Shown: piece by piece, positions 44,795 through 55,918 of the stretch
How the letters are laid out: the number at the start of each line of letters is the position of its first letter
How positions within the stretch are numbered: the first letter of the stretch is position 1
Source of the DNA: Paralichthys olivaceus
Taxonomy: Eukaryota > Chordata > Actinopteri > Pleuronectiformes > Paralichthyidae
Assembly: GCF_024713975.1 (NCBI RefSeq)
Contig: NC_091094.1
Location: 15,099,001 to 15,163,000 of the forward strand
DNA: 64,000 bases
Reading direction: 5' to 3'
The notes under the pieces: generated by a model
Database searches by the model: none
Told to the model about the DNA's origin: nothing
What the model saw: only the letters and a program-made list of their open reading frames with translations
Program-made: the position numbers and the translations under genes

Positions 44795-46432
44795 CTGTGG
44801 CCAAACACATGTGTCAGTCAAATAAAATGTCAAAAACAATCATTCATACATATATATATATATATACACACTGTACATATTTTACAATCTTGACTCACCT
44901 GAGTGTAAGTAGAGTTTATGTTTTTGATGTCAAACTGTTTCTTGCATGAGAAGAAGTTTCTCTGTAAGAGGAACAATAAAAAAAGAGATGATGTTACAAC
45001 AGGAGTTGGCAACAGTCTTTAGATGATCATGTCCTGAATTCACTCTAAACAACCTGGTGAATAAAGTGACTGTTGTAAATAAACAAGGGGCGTTAGTTGT
45101 GGATTAGTGTCTTTCAGTCCATCAGAGGAGTAAATCATTGCAGCATGAAACACTTGAAAAGCAGCCAGCCTTCCCATCTCTTCCTCTTTTTAAAGAAGTG
45201 GATCATGCACTGTTACGCACGCTGCTGCTGCGGTTTAGGATTCACTGTTAAAGGCAGAATTATGATTGTGAGCCATCTCCAAACTCCTCCCCTTTATGCC
45301 CCAGTCAGCTCTTTCTTCCTTGTCAAAATGTACTGGGGGATGTTTTAACAAATCTTGGATGAAGTTCAAAGCAGGAAGTGGTTTGACTGATTTGGCTTTG
45401 GTGAACAGGAGGTCAAGATTTTAAAGTGACAACTAATCACATGTTTTCCTGAAAGGCTAAGACAGCCGCAGCTCGGCTGGTAAGGCATGCAAACTTGTGT
45501 GCAAAAATTTTGAGCTTTTAAACTGTTTTATCAGGATTTTACAGGACCACCATTTTACTTTTTCAGTTTTTTGGACTTTATTATTTAATTTTCTGATTAT
45601 CACCCAGTAATAAACTACAAAGAAGAGATTTTTCACAAGAACACTCTTCTTATTAACCTCCTTGGACTTAGTATTAGCCTCCTTGGACAAATGCGCCACT
45701 GACTTTGCGCACCGTGCCTTCAGTGCGCGCAATCTATGCGTAATTCAAACTTTTACCCCCTGCAGTAGGAGTAACACCTTCGTCGTGTACTCACACATTT
45801 GGTGACATCTTCCTTGAGCTCGTCGAAGATTTGCTGTATGGACTCCACGTGAGGCTTCAGGTCCTTGGTTTCCTCCGTCACTCCGGCCATGGCTGTGGGC
45901 AACACCGTGCTCAGGTAGAAGTCCAGGATGCTGTTCATGGCGTGGCACGCAAACGGGCTCTGAGGTAAACAACAGCCTGGTTACGTGATGCTGTCAAAGC
46001 GAGCAGGACGGTTTTTTTCAGCTTTGGGCATTCTAACTTACTTTGAAAGACTCCTCCACGCTCTGATCCAGCAGCGCCGTGTCTAGGTCATCGTTCGCTT
46101 CCTACAAACAGAAACCAAGATTGAGATGAGTGAACTGAGTCAGCAGCAGACGCCCAGAGGTGCAGAGCGCGCAGCATCACCTGCAGACTGAAAGGCCACG
46201 TGGCCGCAGGGAGATGATGCAGTGCACGAAGCTGCCCTGCAGAGTCAAATGCTGAGTCTTTACTTACGTAGAAGTCTCTGATGTGGGAATAGTCCTCTCT
46301 GAGCCTCCTGAGTCTGACAGGGAAGCCCTCTACGAAACGGCAGCAATGGTTATTACACATGGGACTGGTCCGGGCAGAGCTGAGGAGAGACAGGAGAGCC
46401 AAGGCGCACAGGAGGAGAGACCGAAGAGTCAT
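44684..46432 (-). CDS. il10: Interleukin-10
   Basis: Secreted anti-inflammatory class II cytokine that signals through IL-10R1/IL-10R2 and STAT3. Five exons (46432-46268, 46101-46042, 45959-45795, 44961-44899, 44794-44684), all joins phase 0, give 187 aa; vertebrate IL-10 is about 178-187 aa. Signal peptide residues 1 to about 22 (hydrophobic LLLCALALLSLL). The helical bundle has Cys80, Cys130 and Cys136 at family positions, plus Cys26, Cys30 and Cys31 near the N-terminus; fish IL-10 proteins are known to carry extra cysteines there. The IL-10 signature is GLYKAMGELELLFNYIEKY in the last exon. One N-glycosylation sequon (NST, Asn146). The five-exon, phase-0 layout is that of il10 genes. It lies tail-to-tail with mapkapk2, about 5.3 kb away. 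Confidence 0.97.
44899..44961 (-). CDS. il10: il10 exon 4
   Basis: Encodes RNFFSCKKQFDI then KNINSTYTQ. Contains Cys136 and the NST sequon. Donor GTGAGT. Confidence 0.95.
45795..45959 (-). CDS. il10: il10 exon 3
   Basis: Encodes SPFACHAMNSILDFYLSTVL to LKEDVTKC. It covers helices C and D, with Cys80 and Cys130. Donor GTGAGT. Confidence 0.96.
46042..46101 (-). CDS. il10: il10 exon 2
   Basis: Encodes EANDDLDTALLDQSVEESFK (20 codons). This is the LLD...E helix B segment of IL-10. Acceptor TTTGTAG, donor GTAAGT. Confidence 0.95.
46268..46432 (-). CDS. il10: il10 exon 1
   Basis: Start codon and signal peptide, then SPMCNNHCCRFVEGFPVRLR and LREDYSHIRDFY (55 codons). Donor GTAAGT. The ATG is the first after the TATA box region that opens this frame. 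Confidence 0.96.
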
Positions 46433-46605
46433 GCTGCGGCTGCGGCTGCTGCAAAAATTAAAAGATCTGGCTGGAGAGAAGAGAGTGGGCCCTCAGGAGT
46501 GCAGATGGTGCTGGCTGGAGGGAGGTGAGGTCTTCTGAGGAGAGGTCTTCCTGGGTTGATGCAGCTCCGAGGAGGTAAGTGCATCCTGGTGTGTTCTGGT
46601 GTCTT

Positions 46606-46613
46606 TATTTATA
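46606..46613 (-). promoter_or_regulatory. il10: il10 TATA box
   Basis: TATAAATA on the minus strand, 174 bp upstream of the il10 start codon. It implies transcription start near 46580 and a leader of about 150 nt. Confidence 0.65.
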
Positions 46614-46676
46614 AGACAAGATACCTGGGAGGAGACTGACAGGAAGAGAAAAGAGAACGGTTAAACATTCTTCGGT

Positions 46677-46711
46677 TGTGTGTGTGTGTGTGTGTGTGGG
46701 GGGGGGGGGGG
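46677..46711 (+). repeat. (GT)n followed by G14
   Basis: About 11 GT units followed by 14 consecutive G (46698-46711), 64 bp upstream of the il10 TATA box. On the il10 sense strand it reads as a C run followed by CA repeats. Confidence 0.9.
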
Positions 46712-46944
46712 AATTTTTTTCCAGAATCGTATGGTTATACTCCATATATTTTTATTTATTTATTATAAATAATTATTACTTACCACTAGATCTGGAATTG
46801 GGGGTCTGCATCAAACTATACACACTCATAAAAACTATTTTTTTTTCAGAATCATGTACATATGGGTTACTCCATATATTTTTATTAATTTCTATCTTGT
46901 TTACTTTATTTTTCTCATTATCCTATTTCAATTTCAGTATTTTT

Positions 46945-47216
46945 TTTAGGTGAAAGGGTAATATTGACAGAAATTTAATAAGAATCATTCTCATGATGTT
47001 TTCACTAGTTCGTTTCATCGAAATTGTATGAATTGTAGTTTTCTTTACCCTAGAAAAGGCCCTTTATATTTAAATACTTTATATTTACATGGACGCGGTC
47101 CTCTCTACGAAGGCCGCCATCTCTTTTTGGAAGGAGAGGGTGAGGTGAGGGGTGTTCAGTTGCAACATGCAACTTCACCACTAGATATCACAAAATTCTA
47201 CACACTGCACCTTTAA
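46945..47216 (-). mobile_element. MITE family 1, copy F (upstream of il10)
   Basis: Reverse orientation: the right edge (47216) begins TTAAAGGTGCAGTGTGTAG on the minus strand. The opposite terminus is truncated at TTTAGGTGAAAGGG. ATGGCGGC is intact on the minus strand (47120-47113), the same orientation as il10, about 0.7 kb upstream of its start codon. Confidence 0.85.
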
Positions 47217-47783
47217 CTTCTAACGTCAGTGTTTCCTTGTTGGTATCTTCTGGAGTTGTGCAGCTATGTGTTGGCAGGCGGGGGCTCGCTTGGGTTTCTC
47301 TGGGACTTTGGTTCGAGCTGGCTGGTGGGTAGTTAAATGTAAATGAACCACAGAGGTCATGTAACTGGGACCCCCAGTTATTGGTTGGGACTGTAGAAGC
47401 CTCTTGGATTTGAGGTGTTATCAGTACAGCACAGTAACATTGTCTTTAACCACTAAATGCCACAGTTGAGATGTGTAACTTGTGTAACTGCCGATTCTGA
47501 TGCAAAAGTTTGTAGGCTATCAAAAACTTATGTTATAGGATGCACTATACCACAATAACAGAGGAAATCATGCCACTCAGAGAGAAGTGATATTATTCTG
47601 TGGTTTCAAATTGATGACGCTGTGGATTCCCTCTATGTAAGACATACGTAATTAAACTGACATGAGTAAACATATGTGAGTAAGAGAAAGGAATTATGAG
47701 GTTCTCTTCACAGATTCCACTGTCAGAAAGCAAATAGTTGTCGATGTTTGCAAATCCATTTTTATGGTGTGTATGTCTATATA

Positions 47784-47873
<90 letters not shown>

Positions 47874-48650
47874 CAGTGTTGCTTTGGGATTCTTAGTACC
47901 CCATTGGCAATGTACGGGCGGTTTTGGGAATGTCCACTTCCATCTCCGCTGTTGCTCTGCTGCACAATTTACATTTTTATGTTGGGCAACACTGGTATTT
48001 TGAAAACTGCTGCAGGGAAAATTATTCAAAATGATTATTGCTCCACATTATGTGAAAATAAACTTCCAAATGATTCGTCACGGTTTAGTTAGAGTTCATT
48101 TTTTAAAACTTCAGACTGAAGAGAACACCATACAAGCACCCAAACAACAATGACCAATAAGAACAATTCATGCACCAACAAGCAGAGGTTTAATAACAAA
48201 AGCATTTTTTGAAAGAGCCTGTTGTATGGAAGATTGAAACTGTTCTCCTGCAGGAAGTTGTATTATTCTGAAAAGATTGTTCCACACCTGCCATCAGCTC
48301 ATGACATCAGTGACCCTGACACTGCCATCCTGTTTCCATTTCAAAAAGGAAAAATAACCCCTTGCACCTCAAAATGAAAACTAATGGCAATTCTTCGCAT
48401 TTAGCTTTGGCTGGTCTATACTGCTCCCTCCTGGACAACACTGACATGTAATACTCTGCTTCATTTTCTTTTTTGTCTTGTGATTGATTTGCATTTGATT
48501 AGATTTTTTTATTAAATGATGTGATTCATTAAGTCAGGTGCATATTTTACTAAGACAGGGTACTAAGATCGTAGCATAGAAAATCTATACTATCTATTTT
48601 TGATTCTGAATTGAAAAAGTTGTGACTAAAGATACAGAGGTTTAGTGGAG
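47217..48650. other. il10 upstream region
   Basis: No exon seen. It contains the long GT array at 47787-47871. The rest is unique AT-rich sequence. Confidence 0.5.
47787..47871 (+). repeat. (GT)42 microsatellite
   Basis: About 42 uninterrupted GT units; relative to il10 transcription this is a (CA)42 array about 1.35 kb upstream of the start codon. Overlapping poly-Cys/Val or poly-His/Thr frames here are repeat artefacts. Confidence 0.95.
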
Positions 48651-49024
48651 TTAAAGGTACAGTGTGTAGAATGTTGTGATATCTAGTGTTGAAGTTGCAT
48701 GTTGCAGCTGAACACCCCTCACCTCACCCTCTCCTTCCAAACATGAAAAAGAACCTGTGGTAGCTTCAGTTGTCATAAAAACTCAAAAGGTGTTTAGTTT
48801 GTCCAGTCTGGACTAATGTAAAAAACAAGGCGGCCTCTGTAGAGAGGGTCCCCTCGATGTAAATATAAAGTATTTAAATATAAAGGGTCTTTTCCTTGAT
48901 AAAGAAAACTACAATTCATACAATTTAGATGAAACAAACTAGTGAAAACATCATGAGAATTATTCTACATTAAATTTCTGCCAATAGATCCTGTTCACCT
49001 AAATCTTACACACTGGACCTTTAA
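48651..49024 (+). mobile_element. MITE family 1, copy G
   Basis: The longest copy (374 bp), with both termini: TTAAAGGTACAGTGTGTAG and TACACACTGGACCTTTAA. The central motif is mutated to AAGGCGGCC. It is a good reference for the family. Confidence 0.93.
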
Positions 49025-50579
49025 GCTTCAATGATGTGTTTAAAAAAATGATACTTTTATTTGTTATTTAAATTTTTTTAAGTCAAAAGAAGTCAAATCA
49101 CAAGAAACACAAAGGACTTTTTCAAGTGACAAGGCCTCGAGGGCGAAAATAAAACCTTATTCCAACAGTAAATACAAACAACAACTATCACGCTAAACAA
49201 AAGGAAGATGGTGACAGTTTGAGATTATGAGAAGAAAAGAGTCACAGAGTTTATCCCCAGAGAATTCTGTAAATTGCAAAATCTGTGTAACTTCGGACAG
49301 AAAGAAATGCAACAATATGCAGAACATGAGATTACACACTTGTAAATTAAAGCAGCCAATGAGTGTTGGTTTGTATACCAGTGGGTTAATGGAACTGTCC
49401 AATATGTGACAACAAAGACATTTTATATACAAACTTGTTATAGATTGTCATGATGATTTAGATTTAGATAGATGATGGGTTGGTGGGTGGAACACAGGCC
49501 TAATGTACAAACAATCCAGTGGAAACTCAATATTTACATTTGTTTGATAATGTACATGTTCAAAATTAACACGGTGAAAACTATACTGTGACATTTTTTA
49601 TAAGATGACATGACAGTAAGTGCACATTTCTTATATTCATCTTAAAAAGTTACATTTGAAAAATGCAAATAAAGATAAAAAAAATCTGCAGATAAATAAT
49701 CTTCATATTTGTATATAAATGATAGCCTGACACACTGTGCTGTGTCCTTCTGACAACGTAATGTGTGAGAGAGAGAGAAAGAGCAGCCTACACGTCTCTC
49801 TGCATTTCACTATGTGATTTCATGATTTTGTGCAGTTGCAGTTTTAGTTGCTTCTGCTCCGTCTGCTGGTATTTCAGTAGTAACTTGTGGCTTTACTGAG
49901 TCTGAGAAAGATTGTGATTTTGTTTTTATGCCAGACAATATTAATCATGAACTCAGTCATCTGTAGCTTTTAGTGTTGGTGTAGTGTAATTTTTTACTTC
50001 TCCAACAACTCTTCATCAACCCCAGTGTAACAGAAGTGACCAGAGGAACTGCTGAGTAATAAAACCAGGGTCACACCCTCTCTATGAGGTTTTTTTCGAG
50101 AGCTGTTCACAGAAACTGGGGGCAGTACGGATGTTTCAATGTGTTTAGTGCATTAGTAATCCAGTCTATCTTAAAATACTAATTTAAGTTATTTCCTGAT
50201 TTCCGAAAAGTCTGTAGCATCACATGACAATTTAATTTAGCTGTTCTCAAAAACACAGAATTGGCACTCAGTTGAGTGCATACCCCTGATATGGTCTGTG
50301 AAGCTCTTATAATAGAAAACTAAAAAGGAAAAATTAAGTAGTCAGATAAACTACCCCACATTGTACAAACTCACACAGCTCAACACCAAATATATCTTAT
50401 TTCAATATATTACTTCCTGAGAAATTGAGGAAAATATTGAAAAAGTCCCCATCTCATAATATTGAGAAATAAATTCTAAAAACTGCTGCATCTGCTCCTT
50501 TAATCAGATCATCAATATTTAATTCTCTTCCCTTGGTCATGACTCATCCCTCCTAAAAGCATAGAGTAAATCGCTTCAC

Positions 50580-51010
50580 TATCTTCTGGACTTTTTCCGG
50601 ATTTGTTTGTCTTTCACACATGCACAGCTCGGAGAGGGTTTCTCTGCTCTGACGCACAACACATACATCACCTGAGCATTCAGGTGAGGGGTTGTACAGA
50701 GCAGGCAGAGGCAGAATGTAACTTAGAAATTCTCCTGTAGCGATCAGGTGTTTTGTTTACAGCCCATCGACACCAACGTTGGCCCTCATCAACAAATGCT
50801 CTCTTGTAATCTTCGCCAGTGTCTTCTATGCATGTGGTGCTTTTTCATCCAGATATACTTCTTTTTTGTGTTTTTAGAAATGCCAAAACACCCACCCACT
50901 CTTGCTGAGGATCTCTCACATCGGCTCCTTCAGACATTCTGCTTTTCCTTGGGGACTGGCTGGAAAGTCAGCAGAAAGTGGGACATTTGCATTTACGCAC
51001 ACAGCGCCTC
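50580..51010 (+). mobile_element. Dispersed repeat family 2, copy 3 (diverged)
   Basis: Shares TTTCACACATGCACA, GGCAGAGGCAG, and CTCTTGTAATCTTCG...GTGTCTTCTATG blocks with the copies at 5515 and 28700. More diverged than those. Confidence 0.45.
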
Positions 51011-51124
51011 TAGAGAATGTTTGGAGGATCTCAGGAGTTCAGTGCACGTCTGAAGGCAGCTATAACTGCAGTTGTTTAAACATGCCAGATTCTTTCATTG
51101 ACATCCATGATTTATTCTCTGGGA

Positions 51125-51280
51125 TATTGGTGAAAATGTCACTGCCTGGAACCTGATTCGGATCGGCACCAAAATTGAATGATTTCTTCACCGACCCATA
51201 CCACTTGGCTCCTTCCACCAAGTTTCATGGTAATCAGTCCAGTAGTTCTTGCATAATTCTGCACTCACACATAAAAACAA
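51125..51280 (+). mobile_element. Repeat family 3, partial copy
   Basis: Right half of the family: GATCGGCACCAAAATTGAAT, then CCTTCCACCAAGTTTCATGG and GTCCAGTAGTTCTTGCATAA. The left half is absent or too decayed. Confidence 0.6.
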
Positions 51281-53944
51281 GCAAAGAAAGCTTTTTACCA
51301 TGGTTTTTACCATTAAGTGAATTTCAGTCAGTATTGCCAAACCTTTGTAAAGTGTAGATTTCCAACAAGTTGAGAATCAAGGGTGTTGTCTTGACCAACA
51401 ATCATTGTGCACTCTCGCTGCTACTTCTGATCAAACAGTCACCTCTGCCAGGAAACTGTCCGTCTCTGTGTCTCCACGAAATGGAGCCAAAGCTGAATCA
51501 GTCACTTCTTATCTTGCAGGTTTCAATTGTTGCTTATCAGTGAGAACAAGTAAAAGGAAGTTGCATGATCTGAAGATGATCAGGTGTGAATCTGTCTTTC
51601 TTCTTTATCTCTCCTCGTGCCCCTTTACCTCCTAAACTTGGTTTCTGATGACGTCTGTAACCTATGTTCTGAAATGTCCTGAAACCTGACTCATATTCAC
51701 TTGATTTAACCATCTATGTTGCATGAATCACCAACCAGCACAAGATCATATTAACTTTAAATCACAAATGGAAGAAGAACGGTTGTAGTAACCTGCAGAC
51801 CAGATAAGCTGTACAACTGACTGTGGTTCCTTCATGTCATGCGTCACCTTTATAGGAAATCATATGTTTTCACAAACAGATACACCACATTTCTCTTTCA
51901 CTTTTACCCCTTGTGTCTATGTTGCATTGGATCCTCCACACGTCCGTTTCTGTTGTTGTTTGTGTCGAGCGTCTGTTTTTTCCATGATCATGAATAACAG
52001 TCACAAATTGTGCTTGTGCTTGTGTTTTAGAGTGATTGTCTTTAACATTAAAGTTATAAATAAAAGAAGAAAGGATGATCTTATTACAACAGGGTGACAC
52101 TACAACATCCAACCACCCACCTCACATATTAGATAATGCTGTGTGTGACAGCTGATATGTCAGTGGACAGAAATAGAGTTTCATCTGTAACTCCTCCAGA
52201 CTTCACAGGAATACTGTGATCATTTAATTTGATAATTTCCTTCCCATTTACACATCATGGCAAATATGTGCTGTACTCTAATTGCAATATTGCATTCTTT
52301 GACGTGTGCGTTTTAAAAATTGCTTCTGTGGTAGATCTTTTAACATAACTGTGATGGAAACGGATGGACTTGACATGACATGCAAATGAGCTGAGCCAGC
52401 AACAGTAGATTAATGTGTCGCCATGAACTTAAACTAAAGTAGCCCTGTCATTGTGCTGACCAAGTATCTTTCTGGGAGGAGATGAAACTTGAAAATTCCC
52501 TCGGTACAAAGTGTTCAGTTTGACCCGTACATCATTAGTAATGTCATATCTGAGTAACTGAAGTCATTTCCGTTCAATCGGAGCTCAGTGCACTGATGTG
52601 ATGCTTTGAAAACATATTATTTCCATATCATTGTTTTGTGCATTTGGATGAAAGTGCGTAAGCACAGTGTCATTCCCATATGTGCTTGTGATGGTGTTAA
52701 CCACACTTTGCAACCATTGCTCATCTCAACAGCTCATGTTTTCCTTTAATGTAAACATCTAAATACTTAATTTACTGAATTAGTGACAAAATTAGTGCAA
52801 AAGTTTCTCAATGCTTATAGTTTTATTACTCATGTTATTTGTGGTTCTTGGTCTGCTGATGTTGAGAATCAGGATAGAACCTGATTTGTGTGAAAAAATG
52901 AAACAAGTGTAATCCCCCTCTCTGATTACCATACTGCTACTGCTGCTAATTATGAACTCAGCTGTATTACACCTGCTCAAATATATTGACAAAGAACACT
53001 GAGTTCTCAATGATCACCTCTACAGTGATATAATGTGGAGTACTGGTCATGTGTGCTGCACTTATGGAGATCAGTCTGCTTTTGATGTGGTTGATTATGA
53101 TATGGTGAAAAAAAGCTGTTTTTCCTTCATGACTCTTATATCAGCTGGTTGGTCTATAGACCATGTATAAAGATGGACAACACATCTCCACTTCCCCCCG
53201 CTATCCAGAAATTAAGCGATGTACTGTAACTTGAGTCGATTAGCTATATTTTGTTTTCCATTTTCCATTCTTACTTGATTCTTGCTGGTCTTTTGAATGG
53301 AAGTTGATACTTTGGATGTTGAGGAGAAATGAATGGACGTTGAGTGAAGGGGTTGAAAATGTGTCTGATCTGTGAGAACGCGCATGGTGACCGGGTGGAG
53401 GAAGAATATGTGTAGTGGTCCCCCCCCCCCCCCACTGAGGGACAGGGGATGAAGGGATGAGGGTGGGTACAAGAATCTGAGACAAAAAGTTCACTCATTC
53501 ACACCCTTCCAGAAACTGAAGGGCTGGTGATCAGCCTTCTCCTCGGGAGTGTTGTGATCTTTCCAATGAGCCATCGCTCAACTCTTTCTCTTTCTGTCAC
53601 ACTCATGACAAAATTGGTTGGGAAATGCTCTGCGGTTCTTTAAACCTGGAGGGTGATGGCATGAAAGTCAAGTGACAAGAGTGACAACTAGTCACTTGTT
53701 TTCCTGAAAGGCAACTTTAACAAAAAGAGAAACCGTTATATGTTGTCACGGGTTATGTGGAAAGATGGTGGAGCAACTAGAAACTTAGAGATGATAACAG
53801 AGTGAGATGATACTGATAACTGCTGATGATGATAAAGACTTCTTATCGTTATGTCCTGTTCCTTTCTGTCGGCTCAAACCCTTTGTCTTCATTCACCTCC
53901 AGATGGCAACACAGAACATGAAAACCAAACAAACAGTATAAAAA

Positions 53945-54198
53945 AGTTTTTTTATTAATGTTGAAAGGCCTTTTCAAAAACAAGTCTTTACAGTTGGAGC
54001 AAATAAATTATAAGGAAAAAAGCTTTGAGTTTTTTGATAAATATTATTACTTCAACATTTTCTTTTTTTTAGCTAAATAAATAATGCAGTGCACATGTCA
54101 GTGGACACCAATAAAAAGTACAAAATAGAGGCACAGATGTGAAGTTCCAGCTTTGGTGGCAGCTCGGGGATTCATGCTCATCATGAGTTTATGTCGCA
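53945..54198 (-). other. IL-20-like 3' untranslated region with ARE
   Basis: The minus strand after the stop contains the AU-rich nonamer TTATTTATT (54084-54076) and a further ATTTA at about 54006. A poly(A) signal AATAAA lies at 53955-53950. This is a class of signal bound by tristetraprolin-type proteins. Confidence 0.7.
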
Positions 54199-54291
54199 TC
54201 ATGAGTGTGTTCTCTGGCTCAGTCCCTCCAGCCACTCCAGCACAGTGTCCAGCTCTCCCATGGCCTTCTGGGCTCCCTCGTTTGTTTGAAG
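54199..54291 (-). CDS. IL-20-like coding exon 5
   Basis: Encodes LQTNEGAQKAMGELDTVLEW then LEGLSQRTHS and TGA. Acceptor GACGCAG. Last helix of the bundle. Confidence 0.95.
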   Translation of the reverse strand, partial: LQTNEGAQKAMGELDTVLEWLEGLSQRTHS

Positions 54292-55472
54292 CTGCGTCGA
54301 GGAAATTAGGGAGGAAGATTGTAGACTTGATTTAAACAATTTTCAGTTTTCTTTGTCATAAGGTGAGAAGTTTAGTTCATTGAAACTACAGCAATTCTAA
54401 CAAACAGAACTAAATAGTCATATGCTTTAGGAAAAATGAAATTCTCTGAGGACCTTAACCTGAATAATAATAATATATATTATATTATATTATGTTTTTT
54501 CAGATGATAACTTATGTAATTCAGATTTACAGCTGCTGAAACGCAACTCATTTTCTTTACACATACATACATTTAGAGCATGCACTCTAGCACCCTCTGC
54601 AGCCCACTGTAAGAATGGAGAGGTGTTTATATACAGTGTAGTCTACTCACACACTACATACCTTGATAAACTCAGCATGGAGGGAGTCGATTCTTCTTCG
54701 GGTTTCTTCTTCACAGTGGCAGTGCTGCAAAGAGCAGAGCTCATTTATAAACTTATTTATGTCAACTTATTAAAATGATTAAAAATCAGACTTTATTACT
54801 GAACGAGTTACTTACACATTTATGTATATCTTTTCTGATAATGACAAAAGCGTTGGCCAGAGCGCTGGAGCAGCGCTGCTGCTGTGGATGTGAGGAAGCG
54901 TAGTTGCTGAACACTCGCTCAACATAGAACCGCAGCAGAAGATGCAGGAAGCAGCACACCTGTCCCTCCTGATAAAGACATCATCAAATACTGTTTATAT
55001 AGCTCTGAGCTGTCTGTGTCTAAGAAATGTAATTAGCGTGATACAAAGGTGAGGATGGAAAACACATAGCCATCACTCACTGACATAAACCATACAAAGA
55101 CTCACCGGAACAGTTTTTATCAATGATCTGTCCAGAAGTTTTACTCCAATCTCATGGTCTCCTGCTAACTGTGAAAATAAAAAACAGAAAAGATCTCATT
55201 AGTCCTCTGAAGTTGATGCTAATATTCCACTCTCTAAAAAGCCTACTAACGCTGTGTGTGTTGTCAATTGTTTCAATAATAATAAAATTATAAGAGAGAG
55301 AGAGACTTAAACTCACCACATCTGATCGTATGGCAGAGTAATATTTCCGCAGTTCATGTGTGTGAACGTCGACAGAGCAGCTGTCCAGATGCAGATGCCG
55401 GCTCTCCACGGGTTCACTCAGACAGCTGAGCAGGAGGAGCAGGCAGAGAGAGCAGCCGAGCAGCATCTTCAT
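54199..55472 (-). CDS. IL-19/20/24-subfamily cytokine
   Basis: Secreted class II helical cytokine of the IL-20 subfamily, expected to signal via IL-20R-type receptors to STAT3. Coding exons 55472-55317, 55168-55106, 54968-54816, 54724-54662 and 54291-54199, all phase 0, give 175 aa. Signal peptide residues 1 to about 23 (LLGCSLCLLLLLSC). Diagnostic features: Cys32, the CC pair (Cys78-79) in CCFLHLLLRFYVERVFSNY, Cys106, Cys124, and the CHC pair (Cys126, Cys128), then QKAMGELDTVLEWLE, very close to the mammalian IL-20 end ALGELDILLQWME. The short loop before CHC in human IL-20 is missing. Mammals have three genes of this subfamily here; only one is seen in this window. Naming (il19l, il20 or il24) is inconsistent in fish, so no symbol is given. 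Confidence 0.95.
54662..54724 (-). CDS. IL-20-like coding exon 4
   Basis: Encodes HCHCEEETRRRIDSLHAEF then IK (21 codons). Carries the CHC motif of the IL-20 subfamily. Acceptor TTTGCAG, donor GTATGT. Confidence 0.95.
54816..54968 (-). CDS. IL-20-like coding exon 3
   Basis: Encodes EGQVCCFLHLLLRFYVERVF to RKDIHKC (51 codons), the largest exon, with the CC pair. Acceptor TTATCAG, donor GTAAGT. Confidence 0.96.
55106..55168 (-). CDS. IL-20-like coding exon 2
   Basis: Encodes LAGDHEIGVKLLDRSLIKTV then P (21 codons). Acceptor TTCACAG, donor GTGAGT. Confidence 0.94.
55317..55472 (-). CDS. IL-20-like coding exon 1
   Basis: Start MKMLLGCSLCLLLLL, ending AIRSDV before donor GTGAGT (52 codons). The ATG at 55472 is preferred to one 36 bp further upstream, because an acceptor (TCCTTCAG, ending 55485) lies between them and would splice the upstream one away. 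The exon probably begins at 55484. Confidence 0.93.
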
Positions 55473-55918
55473 CACTATGGTTACCTGAAGGAGAAAAAAG
55501 TGTTGAAATATATTATTTACAGTCATTTATAAATATATGTTGGTAAGATTAGAGAGGTAAGAAATCTGACGGTTAGTTTGAACAAAACATCAAAAATATC
55601 CCAGAGCCTAAAGTGACACCATAGTTCTAGTTTTGTCTGACAGACAGTCCCAAAACCAAAAACAGTCAAATCATACAATATAGACCAAACCATCTGATCC
55701 ATAATATTCAAAAGCAGGAATCTGTAAATGTCTTTTTTAAAAACAGCATAAACTAAATTAAAGACGATAAACTGATTTTTCAGCACCGTATAGATAATCT
55801 GTGTAACAATTCATTATACAATTTGAAGCAAAGGCCAAACACTGTCTCTTCATCACTATGTTAAGAGAATCTAAGTGGCTCTCTCAATGCTCAGGTACCA
55901 TCACACCTGTGAGCTCAC

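Larger units (their letters stand above)
49025..53930. other. Gene-poor spacer between il10 and the IL-20-like gene
   Basis: I looked for further IL-10-family exons and found none. It holds a family 2 repeat (about 50580-51010), a family 3 fragment (51125-51280) and a 14-bp C run at about 53420-53433. The 76-codon frame at 51405-51635 has no recognisable features. Confidence 0.5.

Noticed and set aside
47694..48092. Open frames of 79-111 codons across the GT array
   Set aside because: Entirely repeat-driven (Cys-Val or Thr-His runs).
49025..53930. Additional IL-10-family gene between il10 and the IL-20-like gene
   Set aside because: No exon with helix F (KAMGE-like) or CC/CHC motifs found on either strand.
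55152..55526. 124-codon frame treated as a single-exon cytokine
   Set aside because: It runs past the GTGAGT donor at 55316 into intron. The IL-20-like protein requires splicing there, and the first 12 codons are probably removed with the leader intron.
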